The notes: generated from the letters alone by a model not told the origin. A DNA stretch of 6,543 bases from an uncultured Solimonas sp. (GCA_946478985.1 CAMLDZ010000150.1:1-6543), one strand, 5' to 3'. Positions 1 to 5,660 are shown, numbered from the stretch's first letter. Program-made: numbers and translations.

Positions 1-671
1 GCGATGCGCTTGAGCCAGCCGAGCAGGAAATCGATGTTGAGGCTGCGCTCGTGCGCCTCGTCGATGATGATGGTGTCGTAGTTCAGCAGCAGATGATCGC
101 GGCCCAGCTCGGCGAGCAGGATGCCGTCGGTCATCAGCTTGATCATCGAGCGCTCCGACACGCGGCGGTCGAAGCGCGTCTCGAAGCCGACCAGGCCACC
201 GACTTCCGAATCCAGCTCGCGGGCGATGCGGTTGGCGACGCTGCGCGCGGCGAGCCGGCGCGGCTGGGTGTGGCCGATCAGGCCGCGCGTGCCGCGGCCC
301 AGCTCCAGACACAGCTTGGGCAGCTGCGTGGTCTTGCCCGAGCCGGTCTCGCCGCAGACGACGACGATCTGGTGATCGCGGATCGCCGCCAGCAGGTCCT
401 CGCGTGCCTGCACCACCGGCAATTCTTCCGGATAACGGATGCGCTCCGGCTTCAGCCGCAAGCGGTTCTCGTGGCGCAGCCGGGCGGCGGCGACATCGCG
501 ATCGAGCCGCGCCAGATCGAGCGTGCCGCCGCGGCGCGCACGCTCCAGCGTGCGCGCGAAATGCGCGTAATCGCGCGCCGTCAGCAGCTCGCGCTGCGTC
601 TCCAGCTGCGCGGCGAGCTGGCGCAGCGGCGGCGCCTGCGGCGCACGGCTGGCCGGACCGGGCGCGCTCAC
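1..671 (-). CDS. hrpA: ATP-dependent RNA helicase HrpA, N-terminal part (runs off the window)
   Basis: DEAH-box (DExH, superfamily 2) RNA helicase, a family that uses ATP to unwind or remodel RNA in the cytoplasm; E. coli HrpA has roles in mRNA processing and ribosome rescue. The 223 visible residues hold the start of the helicase core. Walker A GETGSGKT is at residues 107-114, motif Ia TQPRRLAAR at 135-143, TDGILLAE at 181-188, and the Walker B box DEAH at 204-207 followed by [16 protein letters not shown]. These blocks, and the run from IRYPEELPV onward, match E. coli HrpA closely as I remember it. Family members are about 1,300 residues, so most of the gene lies left of position 1. The start is read as GTG at 669-671; no in-frame ATG occurs upstream and the first internal Met is residue 176, inside the conserved core. 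The ribosome site before this GTG is weak, so the exact start is less sure than the identity. Divergent from the DUF445 gene. Confidence 0.95.
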   Translation of the reverse strand, partial: MSAPGPASRAPQAPPLRQLAAQLETQRELLTARDYAHFARTLERARRGGTLDLARLDRDVAAARLRHENRLRLKPERIRYPEELPVVQAREDLLAAIRDHQIVVVCGETGSGKTTQLPKLCLELGRGTRGLIGHTQPRRLAARSVANRIARELDSEVGGLVGFETRFDRRVSERSMIKLMTDGILLAELGRDHLLLNYDTIIIDEAHERSLNIDFLLGWLKRI

Positions 672-767
672 TGTCGCACCGGCCGCAGGGCGGCGCCGCA
701 AGGGCGCGGCACAATGAAGCCGCGCAGCGCGACGCACGCGGCGCGGTCAGCCACGCGGGGGAGCAAG
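672..767. promoter_or_regulatory. Divergent intergenic region hrpA / DUF445, weak promoter candidate
   Basis: These 96 bp separate the divergent starts of hrpA and the DUF445 gene, so promoters for both should lie here or inside the 5' ends. On the plus strand, CACAAT at 710-715 matches 4 of 6 bases of the -10 consensus and lies about 50 bp before the DUF445 start. No good -35 hexamer is visible at the right distance, and the area is otherwise very GC-rich. A clear Shine-Dalgarno run, GGGGGAG at 757-763, belongs to the DUF445 start. I see no convincing operator. The promoter call is tentative. Confidence 0.25.
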
Positions 768-2009
768 ATGGACTGGCACAGCATCGGAACGGACATCCGT
801 ACGCACTTCTGGATTTATCTGTCGCTGCCTTTCGTCAGCGCGGTCATCGGCTACGTCACCAAGCTGGTGGCGATCCGCATGATGTTCCAGCCGGTCGAGT
901 TCGTCGGCATCAGGCTGCCGCTCCTGCCGCCGCTGGGCTGGCAGGGGATTATCCCGCGAAACGCGGCGCGGATGGCAGGCATCGCCGTCGAGACGATGAC
1001 GCAGCGGCTGATCCGCGTCGACGAGGTCTTTGCGCGGATCGATGCGCAGCGCGTCGCCGAGCTGCTGCAGCCGCCGCTGACGGCGACCCTCGAACGCACC
1101 GTCACCGATGTCGCCGAGCACATCCGCCCGGGCCTGTGGAAGCGGCTGCCGGAGACGGCGCGGCAGCATCTGGTCAGCCGCGTGCAGGCCGACTTGCCGC
1201 GGGTGATGGCGCAGCTGATGACGGAAGCGCGCGACAATCTCGACGGCCTCTTCGACCTGCGGCAGATGGTGGTGGGCGCGCTGCTGCGCGACAAGCCGCT
1301 GCTCAACCGCATCTTCCAGCAGACCGGCGGCCAGGAGCTGCGCTTCTTCGGCACGTCCGGCTTCTACTTCGGTTTCGCGATCGGCCTGGTGCAGATGATC
1401 ACCTGGGTGTTCTGGAAGGAGCCCTGGCTGCTGCCGGCGTTCGGCCTGTTCGTCGGCTTCGCCAGCGACTGGCTGGCGCTGCAGATGCTGTTCCGGCCGC
1501 TGCGGCCGCGACGCATCCTCGGTCTGCGCGTGCAGGGGCTGTTCCTGCGCCGCCAGCGGCAGGTGGCCGAGGACTACGCCAGCCTGATCGCCAGCGAGCT
1601 GCTGACTCCGGCGCAACTCTGGGAGGCGCTGCTCAAGGGGCCGATGTCGGCGCGGGTGCTGGAGATGCTGCAGCGCCACGTGCGGCAGACCGTCGACGAG
1701 CATGCCGGGCTGGCGCGGCCGCTGCTGGCGCTGGTCATCGGTTCGGCGCAGTACCTGGAGATGAAGAAGGCGGTCGCCGACCGCCTGATCCGCGAGCTGC
1801 CGGACGCGCTGCCGGCGCTCAATACCTATCTGGTCGAGGCGATGGATATCCGCAACACGCTGGTGTCGCGGATGCAGGCCCTCAGCGCCGAGGACTTCGA
1901 AGGCATGCTGCGGCCGGTGTTCCGCCAGGACGAGTGGCTGCTGATCGGCATCGGCGCCGCGCTGGGCTTTCTGGTCGGCGAGCTGCAGGTGCTGCTGATG
2001 GTGCATTGA
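768..2009 (+). CDS. DUF445 family inner-membrane protein
   Basis: Membrane protein of 413 residues in the DUF445 family; the biochemical function of the family is not established. The signature GYVTKLVAIRMMFQP is at residues 28-42, and a second copy, GFASDWLALQMLFRP, is at 230-244. Each copy is followed by a similar amphipathic stretch, suggesting an internal duplication. Hydrophobic segments lie at about 16-40, 196-216, 220-240 and 390-412. The long soluble region between them (about 65-190 and 260-385) is predicted helical from its composition. The start is ATG 768-770 because GGGGGAG ends 4 bases upstream and because the DUF445 similarity begins just after it. The reading frame stays open further upstream, to about position 51, but that extension is Arg/Ala/Gln-rich and lies antisense to hrpA, so I reject it. 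The gene converges with the glycine-zipper gene, 27 bp away, and its 3' end forms one arm of a strong hairpin. Confidence 0.88.
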   Translation: MDWHSIGTDIRTHFWIYLSLPFVSAVIGYVTKLVAIRMMFQPVEFVGIRLPLLPPLGWQGIIPRNAARMAGIAVETMTQRLIRVDEVFARIDAQRVAELLQPPLTATLERTVTDVAEHIRPGLWKRLPETARQHLVSRVQADLPRVMAQLMTEARDNLDGLFDLRQMVVGALLRDKPLLNRIFQQTGGQELRFFGTSGFYFGFAIGLVQMITWVFWKEPWLLPAFGLFVGFASDWLALQMLFRPLRPRRILGLRVQGLFLRRQRQVAEDYASLIASELLTPAQLWEALLKGPMSARVLEMLQRHVRQTVDEHAGLARPLLALVIGSAQYLEMKKAVADRLIRELPDALPALNTYLVEAMDIRNTLVSRMQALSAEDFEGMLRPVFRQDEWLLIGIGAALGFLVGELQVLLMVH

Positions 2010-2027
2010 GCGCCCAGCAGCACCTGC
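1985..2027. terminator. Long hairpin at the convergent gene junction, possible terminator without a T-tract
   Basis: GCAGGTGCTGCTG at 1985-1997 is the exact reverse complement of 2015-2027, giving a 13-bp perfect stem. On the plus-strand transcript a second stem forms inside it: 2000-2004 pairs with 2010-2014 with one G-U pair, leaving a 5-base loop (2005-2009) that contains the DUF445 stop codon TGA. Neither side is followed by a run of T, so it is not a standard intrinsic terminator. It lies between two converging genes, where a transcript-end structure is expected. The left arm also encodes the C-terminus of the DUF445 protein. The hairpin is directly visible; its function is inferred. Confidence 0.5.
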
Positions 2028-2036
2028 GACGCGGCC

Positions 2037-2420
2037 TTACGAAGCCGGAACCTCGCGGCAGACTTCCTTGTAGCTGACTTCCTGATCCGGGTACTTGTCA
2101 TTGGCGATGCGCTTGCCCGCATACGCGCCGCCGACCGCACCGACGGCGGTGGCCACGTCCTTGCCGCTGCCGCCGCCGATCTGATGGCCCAGCACACCGC
2201 CGGCAGCGCCGCCGATCACGGTACCGAGCACGCCGTTGGTGCCCCATTGCTTCTTGGTGACCACGCGCTCCTCGCTGCACACCGTCTTGGTCGCCACTTC
2301 CTGCGGCGCCGCGCCGTCGGCCTCGTCGGCCGAGCCGCGGTAGTTGGCGAAAAGCATCGCCGATGCGGCGACCGTGAGAACGGCGACGCCGCCGATGGCA
2401 CCCGCTGCGATGTTGTTCAT
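2037..2420 (-). CDS. Glycine-zipper 2TM domain envelope protein
   Basis: Small envelope protein of 127 residues resembling the glycine-zipper 2TM / Rickettsia 17-kDa antigen-like group (SlyB/Rick_17kDa type). An N-terminal hydrophobic segment at about residues 5-25 is a membrane anchor or uncleaved signal; there is no lipobox Cys. The glycine zipper spans about 62-103 and consists of two small-residue hydrophobic stretches, with GGAAGGVLG at 70-78 and GAVGGAYAG at 94-102, joined by HQIGGGSGKD. One Cys flanks each side (C48 and C121), in polar segments that could pair by a disulfide in the periplasm. Specific function is unknown; related proteins are structural or stress-linked envelope components. 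The start is ATG 2418-2420 rather than the in-frame ATG 48 bases upstream, because AAGGAAGG lies just before it and the upstream 16 residues look non-coding. Convergent with DUF445; downstream of, and probably transcribed separately from, the MDR gene. Confidence 0.85.
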   Translation of the reverse strand: MNNIAAGAIGGVAVLTVAASAMLFANYRGSADEADGAAPQEVATKTVCSEERVVTKKQWGTNGVLGTVIGGAAGGVLGHQIGGGSGKDVATAVGAVGGAYAGKRIANDKYPDQEVSYKEVCREVPAS

Positions 2421-2466
2421 GACGACCCTTCCTTGAGTGTTCACGCGCTGATTTGCGCATGGCTGC

Positions 2467-2498
2467 AAGTTAGGGCGCGGCGCTGAATCCGAACTGAG
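2467..2498 (-). promoter_or_regulatory. Candidate response-regulator-dependent promoter of the glycine-zipper gene
   Basis: Read on the minus strand, CTCAG (2494-2498) is followed after 6 bases by TTCAG (2483-2487), a direct repeat with an 11-bp period. After a further 10 bases comes TAACTT (2467-2472), a poor -10 hexamer. Transcription would then begin around 2460, giving a 5' leader of about 40 bases. Direct repeats of 11-bp period next to a weak -35 region are characteristic of OmpR/PhoB-family regulators such as PhoP and PmrA. The repeat is seen in the sequence; the regulator is inferred and not identified. The half-sites differ at one base of five. Confidence 0.4.
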
Positions 2499-2500
2499 CC

Positions 2501-2537
2501 GTGCATTGCGCCCGCTTCAGCGGCGCGACAGCTGCAC
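2501..2537 (-). terminator. Weak nested hairpin after the MDR gene
   Basis: Downstream of the MDR stop codon, GTGCA (2501-2505) pairs with TGCAC (2533-2537) around an inner GC stem of about six pairs with one bulged base and a TGAA/TTCA-type loop near 2516-2519. There is no T-tract after it on the minus strand. It could mark the 3' end of the transcript that includes the MDR gene, since the glycine-zipper gene appears to have its own promoter immediately beyond. Short stems are common in DNA this GC-rich, so confidence is low. Confidence 0.22.
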
Positions 2538-2552
2538 TTTGCTCGGCGCGTC

Positions 2553-3569
2553 TCAATCGACGCTGATGACGACCTTGCCGAAGTGCTGGCCCGACGCCAG
2601 ATACGCGTAGGCTTCCTGCGCCTGCGCGAAGCCGAACACACGGTCGACGACCGGCTTGATGCCGCGGACCTCGATCAGGCGATACAGCTCTTCGGCCATG
2701 TGCCGGCTGCCGACATAGACGCCGCGCATCATCTGGCTGCCGAGCATCAGCGCGATCGGGTTGAAGTCGCCGCCACCGAAACCGGTGACGCCGCCGATCA
2801 GCACCACCTCGCCATGCATGCGCGTCGCCGCTACCGAGCGGCTCAGCGTGCCTTCGCCGCCGACTTCGAGCACCAGGTCGGCACCGACGCCATCGGTCAG
2901 GCGGCGCACCTCGTCCTGCCATTCCGGCGTCTTGCGGTAGTTGATCGTCAGATCGGCGCCGAGCTGGCGCGCACGTTCGAGCTTGTCGTCGCTGGACGAG
3001 GTGATGATGCTGCGCAGCCCGGCCGCATGCGCCAGCTGCAAGGCGATGATCGACACGCCGCCGGTGCCGAGCAGCAGCACCGTGGCGCCGGGGCGCAGGC
3101 GGTTGTACGCGAACATCGCGTTCCAGGCGGTGACGCCCGAGCACGGCAGGGTCGCCGCCTCGGCAAAGTCCAGATGCGCCGGCATCTTCAGCCAGGCCGT
3201 CTCCGGCAAGACCACTTCCTGCGCCAGCACGCCGTCGACCGCGCCGCCGAGGCTGTCGACCACATTGGCCGGCGTCGGCTCGCCGTCGAGCCAGTACGGC
3301 GAGAACACCGAGACCACGCGATCGCCCGGCTTGAAGCCGCGCACCGCGCTGCCGACCGCCAGTACCTCACCGGCGCCATCCGAGCACGGCACCACCGGCC
3401 CGCTGCTGGCATTGGGATACCAGCCTCGCGCCAGCATCAGATCGCGGAAGTTCAGCGACACCGCGCGGATGCGTACGCGCACCTCGTGCGGCGCCGGCTC
3501 GCGTGCGTCGGCATCGACACGCTGCAGTCCTTCGATCTGCGATCCGGCGAGTAAGCGATAAGCCTGCAT
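2553..3569 (-). CDS. Zinc-independent MDR-family NAD(P)-dependent oxidoreductase
   Basis: Medium-chain dehydrogenase/reductase of 338 residues, the usual length for the quinone oxidoreductase-like branch (COG0604 type). It probably reduces a quinone, enone or aldehyde with NAD(P)H in the cytosol; the true substrate cannot be read from sequence. The N-terminal GroES-like domain (about 1-125) contains NFRDLMLARG at 40-49 in place of the catalytic zinc-ligand motif of alcohol dehydrogenases, and the four-Cys structural zinc lobe is missing, so it should be zinc-independent. The motif ATLPCSGVTAWNA (139-151) leads into the Rossmann domain, with the nucleotide-binding glycines LGTGGVS at 167-173. 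The C-terminus (VFGFAQAQEAYAYLASGQHFGKVVI) is typical of the family. ATG 3567-3569 is preceded by AGGAG at 9-base spacing. It follows the GST gene on the same strand after 111 bp. Confidence 0.9.
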   Translation of the reverse strand: MQAYRLLAGSQIEGLQRVDADAREPAPHEVRVRIRAVSLNFRDLMLARGWYPNASSGPVVPCSDGAGEVLAVGSAVRGFKPGDRVVSVFSPYWLDGEPTPANVVDSLGGAVDGVLAQEVVLPETAWLKMPAHLDFAEAATLPCSGVTAWNAMFAYNRLRPGATVLLLGTGGVSIIALQLAHAAGLRSIITSSSDDKLERARQLGADLTINYRKTPEWQDEVRRLTDGVGADLVLEVGGEGTLSRSVAATRMHGEVVLIGGVTGFGGGDFNPIALMLGSQMMRGVYVGSRHMAEELYRLIEVRGIKPVVDRVFGFAQAQEAYAYLASGQHFGKVVISVD

Positions 3570-3645
3570 GACGCACTGCTCCTGACGATGGGGACAACCC
3601 CGCCCAGCGGCGAGGGACCGGCAGCTTAATCGATGGCCCGCATGA

Positions 3646-3668
3646 GATCCCCGCCAATTCGGGGGGTC
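3646..3668 (-). terminator. Short GC hairpin between GST and the MDR gene
   Basis: Positions 3646-3652 (GATCCCC) can pair with 3662-3668 (GGGGGTC), seven pairs including one G-T, around a 9-base loop; a shifted register also pairs CCCCG with CGGGG. It lies 12 bases beyond the GST stop codon in the 111-bp gap before the MDR start. No T-run follows on the minus strand. It may be a weak transcript-end structure or attenuator. The rest of the gap holds no clear promoter, only the MDR ribosome site near its end. Confidence 0.28.
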
Positions 3669-3680
3669 GGCGGCGCAGCC

Positions 3681-4325
3681 TCAATCGAGCTTCGGAGCCA
3701 TGTCAGGATCGCCGTGCGCCATCGCGCGCCGGTAGGCCGGGCGCTCGCCGATGCGGCGCAGGTAAGCCTGGATGTTCGGATAGGCGGCCAGATCGATCGG
3801 CATGAAGCTGCGCATGGTCGTCAGCGGGAAGAACATGATGATGTCGGCCGCCGTGAATTGCGTGCCGGCAAAGTATGGCGCGGCCGCCAGCCGCGCCTCG
3901 GCCAGCGCCAGGGCCTTGCCGGCGCGCGCCTTGAGCGACTCCAGCGCGGCGTTGTCGTTGGGCTGCGCACCGCTGAGCGCGAGCACCAGGTGCACCATCA
4001 TGTTCGGCATCAGCGAGCCGTTGGCGAAGTGGAACCAGAACACGTACTGCGCGAAGTCCTCGTCCTCCGGCTTCAGCGCGAGACGGCCGTGGCCGTACTT
4101 GCCGATGATGTAGTCGATGATCGCGCCGGATTCCGGCAGCACCAGCGCGCCGTCGCTGATCACCGGCGCCGTGCCGAGCGGATGCAGGGCCTTGTAATCG
4201 GCCGGCGCCAGCATGGTCTGCGCGTCGCGCGTGTAGCGCTTGAGTTCGTACGGCACGCCGAGTTCCTCGCACAGCCAGGCGACGCGCTCCGACTGCGAGA
4301 CGCAGAGATGATGGACGGTGATCAC
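3681..4325 (-). CDS. Glutathione S-transferase family protein
   Basis: Cytosolic GST-fold protein of 214 residues, a standard length. The N-terminal thioredoxin-like domain (about 1-78) shows HHLCVSQSERVAWLCEELGV, with candidate catalytic Ser at 10 or 12 and Arg14. The cis-proline motif TAPVI has Pro54, and the glutathione gamma-glutamyl-binding pair E65-S66 lies in LPESGAIIDYI. The helical C-terminal domain (about 88-205) contains the N-capping box T158-A-A-D161. The fold is therefore clear; whether it conjugates glutathione to electrophiles, acts as a peroxidase, or has another substrate is unknown. The start is GTG at 4323-4325, with GGAG 8 bases upstream, and it gives the expected beta-strand start ITVHHL. 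The gene begins 34 bp after the YgjP-like gene, so co-transcription is likely, and it is followed by an MDR oxidoreductase of similar metabolic flavour. Confidence 0.92.
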   Translation of the reverse strand: MITVHHLCVSQSERVAWLCEELGVPYELKRYTRDAQTMLAPADYKALHPLGTAPVISDGALVLPESGAIIDYIIGKYGHGRLALKPEDEDFAQYVFWFHFANGSLMPNMMVHLVLALSGAQPNDNAALESLKARAGKALALAEARLAAAPYFAGTQFTAADIIMFFPLTTMRSFMPIDLAAYPNIQAYLRRIGERPAYRRAMAHGDPDMAPKLD

Positions 4326-4359
4326 GATGGCGGCTCCGAAGCTTCTCGATCAACCGATC

Positions 4360-4896
4360 CTAGCCGCCCGAGCTTGTGTCGGCGCCCCCCGAAGGGAGGG
4401 CGCGATCCAGCAGCAACAGGCGCAGGTCGAACTCGATCTGGTGGTAGTCCGGCAGCATGTGCCGGCACAGCTGATAGAAGGCCTTGTTGTGCTCGCGCTC
4501 GCGCAGGTGCGCCAGCTCGTGGACCACCACCATCTCCAGGAACTCCGGCGCCTCGGTCTTGAACAGGCCGGCGATGCGGATTTCCGCCTTGGCCTTGAGC
4601 CGGCCGCCCTGCACGCGCGAGACCGCCGTGTGCAGGCCCAGCACGTTCTGCAGCACGTCCATCTTGTTCTGCCAGATCACCTTGTGCAGCGGCGACGAGC
4701 TGCGCAGGTGCTGCTGCTTCAGCTCCAGCGTGTAGTCATAGAGCGCCGCGTCGGTCTGCACGGCGTGGCGCTGCGGATACTTGCGCGCCAGATAGGCACC
4801 GAGCCGCTGCTCGGCGAGCAGGCGACGGACCTGCTCCAGCAAGGGCTCGGGACAGGCGCCGAGGTAGCGGCGCAGCTGCTGCTCGATGTCCGGCAC
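4360..4896 (-). CDS. ygjP: YgjP-like metal-dependent hydrolase (DUF45 / M48-like metallopeptidase fold)
   Basis: Protein of 178 residues closely resembling E. coli YgjP as I recall it, including ALYDYTLELKQQHLR, LGLHTAVSRVQGGRLKAKAE and HNKAFYQLCRHMLPDYHQ. The zinc site is visible: H126-E127-x-x-H130 in VVVHELAHLRE with a third ligand H136 in EREHNKAF. The fold is that of M48/WLM-type zinc peptidases, but E. coli YgjP is annotated in databases as a UTP pyrophosphatase, so peptidase activity should not be assumed. The start is taken as GTG at 4894-4896, 10 bp after the stop of the YbcJ-like gene, giving PDIEQQLRRYLG; the Shine-Dalgarno is weak, so translation may depend on coupling to the gene before it. 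The last dozen residues (ALPSGGADTSSGG) are low-complexity, and their DNA holds a strong GC hairpin. Confidence 0.9.
   Translation of the reverse strand: MPDIEQQLRRYLGACPEPLLEQVRRLLAEQRLGAYLARKYPQRHAVQTDAALYDYTLELKQQHLRSSSPLHKVIWQNKMDVLQNVLGLHTAVSRVQGGRLKAKAEIRIAGLFKTEAPEFLEMVVVHELAHLREREHNKAFYQLCRHMLPDYHQIEFDLRLLLLDRALPSGGADTSSGG
4382..4403 (-). other. GC-rich hairpin inside the 3' end of the YgjP-like gene
   Basis: Positions 4382-4390 pair with 4395-4403, eight G-C pairs around one C-A mismatch, leaving a 4-base loop. In the minus-strand transcript an alternative register gives CCC-UUCG-GGG, the very stable C(UUCG)G tetraloop. It lies about 20 bases before the stop codon and about 57 bases before the GST start. 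No T-tract follows. It could slow ribosomes, stabilise an upstream mRNA segment, or be chance in Gly/Ser/Pro-coding DNA. Confidence 0.35.
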
Positions 4897-4906
4897 CGCG
4901 ATCCGC

Positions 4907-5125
4907 TCAGCCGGCGATCACAAGAATCCGCACATCGCCGCAGCGCACGCTCTGGCCGGCGCGGATCTTGGCGGTCTTGCGCGTCTCCGGTTGGCCGTCG
5001 ACCTGCACGCGCCCTTCGGCGACCAGCGCCTTGCCGGCGCCGCCGCTGTCGCAGAGGCCCGCCAGCTTGAGCAGCTGGTTGAGCTCGATGTAGTCGCGGT
5101 CCAGCGGGAATTCGACGGTGTTCAT
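4907..5125 (-). CDS. ybcJ: YbcJ-like S4-domain RNA-binding protein
   Basis: Small cytosolic S4-fold protein of 72 residues, matching the roughly 70-residue E. coli YbcJ family. The core is ELNQLLKLAGLCDSGGAGKA (14-33), then LVAEGRVQVDG (34-44) and ETRKTAKIRAGQSV (47-60), the alpha-L RNA-binding motif with basic residues R39, R49, K50 and K53. YbcJ proteins are thought to bind RNA, perhaps ribosomal; the target is unknown. The start is ATG 5123-5125. An in-frame ATG at 5203 would add 26 non-homologous residues and overlap the lipoprotein gene, so it is rejected. The Shine-Dalgarno before the chosen ATG is weak. Its stop codon is 10 bp before the YgjP-like start, a tight two-gene arrangement; in E. 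coli the two genes are at separate loci. Confidence 0.9.
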   Translation of the reverse strand: MNTVEFPLDRDYIELNQLLKLAGLCDSGGAGKALVAEGRVQVDGQPETRKTAKIRAGQSVRCGDVRILVIAG

Positions 5126-5180
5126 GCAGGCGTCCGGCAGCGGGCGCGCAGTGTGCCGCCCGGCGCTGGCGTACGCCACT

Positions 5181-5588
5181 TCAGTCGCGGCAGTAGCCTT
5201 CACCGCTCTTGACCGTCAGGCAGTCGTGCTTGTCGAGCAGCCATTTCATTCCGGTGGCCTGTCCGTCGCTCGCGCGCAGCGACTCACGCTGTCCGTCGCG
5301 CTCGAACTGCAGATAATCGCCTGCCGCCTGCGCCGGATACCGTGCGGGGCCGTCGAGCGTCTGGATGGTCAGCATGAAATCCGCACCGGCACGCTGCACG
5401 TCAACGAACGTGCCCTCCGGTCCGTTCCAGCGGCCGAGCCAGGCGTCGAAGGCGTGCGCCGCCGGCTCGGCGGGAATCGCTGTGGCGGGCGCGGCCTTCG
5501 CCGCATCCGGCGGCAGCGGCGCGGTCGGCCCGCCGCAGGCAGCGAGCAGGACGGCGATGCCGCCCAGAGTCATCAGCATGAGGCGCAT
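5181..5588 (-). CDS. Small lipoprotein of unknown family
   Basis: I do not recognise the family. The 135-residue product begins with a short lipoprotein signal (hydrophobic MLMTLGGIAVLLAAC) with lipobox L15-A16-A17-C18 and Gly at +2, which favours outer-membrane sorting over retention in the inner membrane. A Pro/Ala-rich linker (about 21-46) follows, then a compact domain of about 88 residues beginning DAWLGRWNGPEGTFVDV (48-64). Its alternating pattern (VDVQRAGADFMLTIQTLD, YLQFERDGQRESLRA) suggests antiparallel beta-strands. Two cysteines, C123 and C133, in CLTVKSGEGYC at the very C-terminus could form a disulfide. ATG 5586-5588 is preceded by CTGGAG at 6-base spacing. It lies 72 bp after the DUF748 gene and 55 bp before the S4 gene. 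A lipocalin-like or inhibitor-like beta-barrel is possible but speculative. Confidence 0.82.
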   Translation of the reverse strand: MRLMLMTLGGIAVLLAACGGPTAPLPPDAAKAAPATAIPAEPAAHAFDAWLGRWNGPEGTFVDVQRAGADFMLTIQTLDGPARYPAQAAGDYLQFERDGQRESLRASDGQATGMKWLLDKHDCLTVKSGEGYCRD

Positions 5589-5660
5589 GGCAGGCTCCAG
5601 ATGATCGGGGCTCTACGCTAGCGCGCCCGAGGTTGCCACCACCTGAGCGTGGCCGGCGGA

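Noticed and set aside
51..767. In-frame upstream extension of the DUF445 reading frame (about 239 residues)
   Set aside because: It lies antisense to the clearly coding hrpA region, has an Arg/Ala/Gln-rich composition without DUF445 similarity, and the good ribosome site is at 757-763 before ATG 768.
747..2006. Long minus-strand open frame opposite DUF445 (419 codons)
   Set aside because: His/Gln/Arg-rich product with no recognisable domain; it is the typical antisense shadow of a GC-rich gene, and the plus-strand frame shows clear family motifs and membrane segments.
404..2077. Long plus-strand open frame overlapping DUF445 in another frame
   Set aside because: Almost entirely Ala/Arg/Gly/Pro, as expected from an out-of-frame reading of high-GC codons.
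2421..2468. Longer N-terminus for the glycine-zipper protein (16 residues more)
   Set aside because: The strong AAGGAAGG site just before ATG 2418-2420 and the hydrophobic segment beginning right after it support the shorter form; the longer start would also fall close to the proposed transcription start.
3590..3601. GGGG-ACAA-CCCC mini-hairpin in the MDR leader
   Set aside because: Only four pairs, common in GC-rich DNA, with nothing else to suggest a regulatory role.
2583..4562. Plus-strand open frames opposite the MDR, GST and YgjP-like genes
   Set aside because: Compositionally biased antisense shadows; the minus-strand frames contain the family motifs.
5126..5203. Longer N-terminus for the YbcJ-like protein from an upstream ATG
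   Set aside because: The extra 26 residues have no match to the family and would overlap the lipoprotein gene; the family is about 70 residues long.
5589..5660. Possible promoter for the lipoprotein gene (TGGCAA, 17 bases, TAGAGC on the minus strand)
   Set aside because: Each hexamer matches the consensus at only about half its positions, no better than expected by chance; the gene may be read from the DUF748 transcript.
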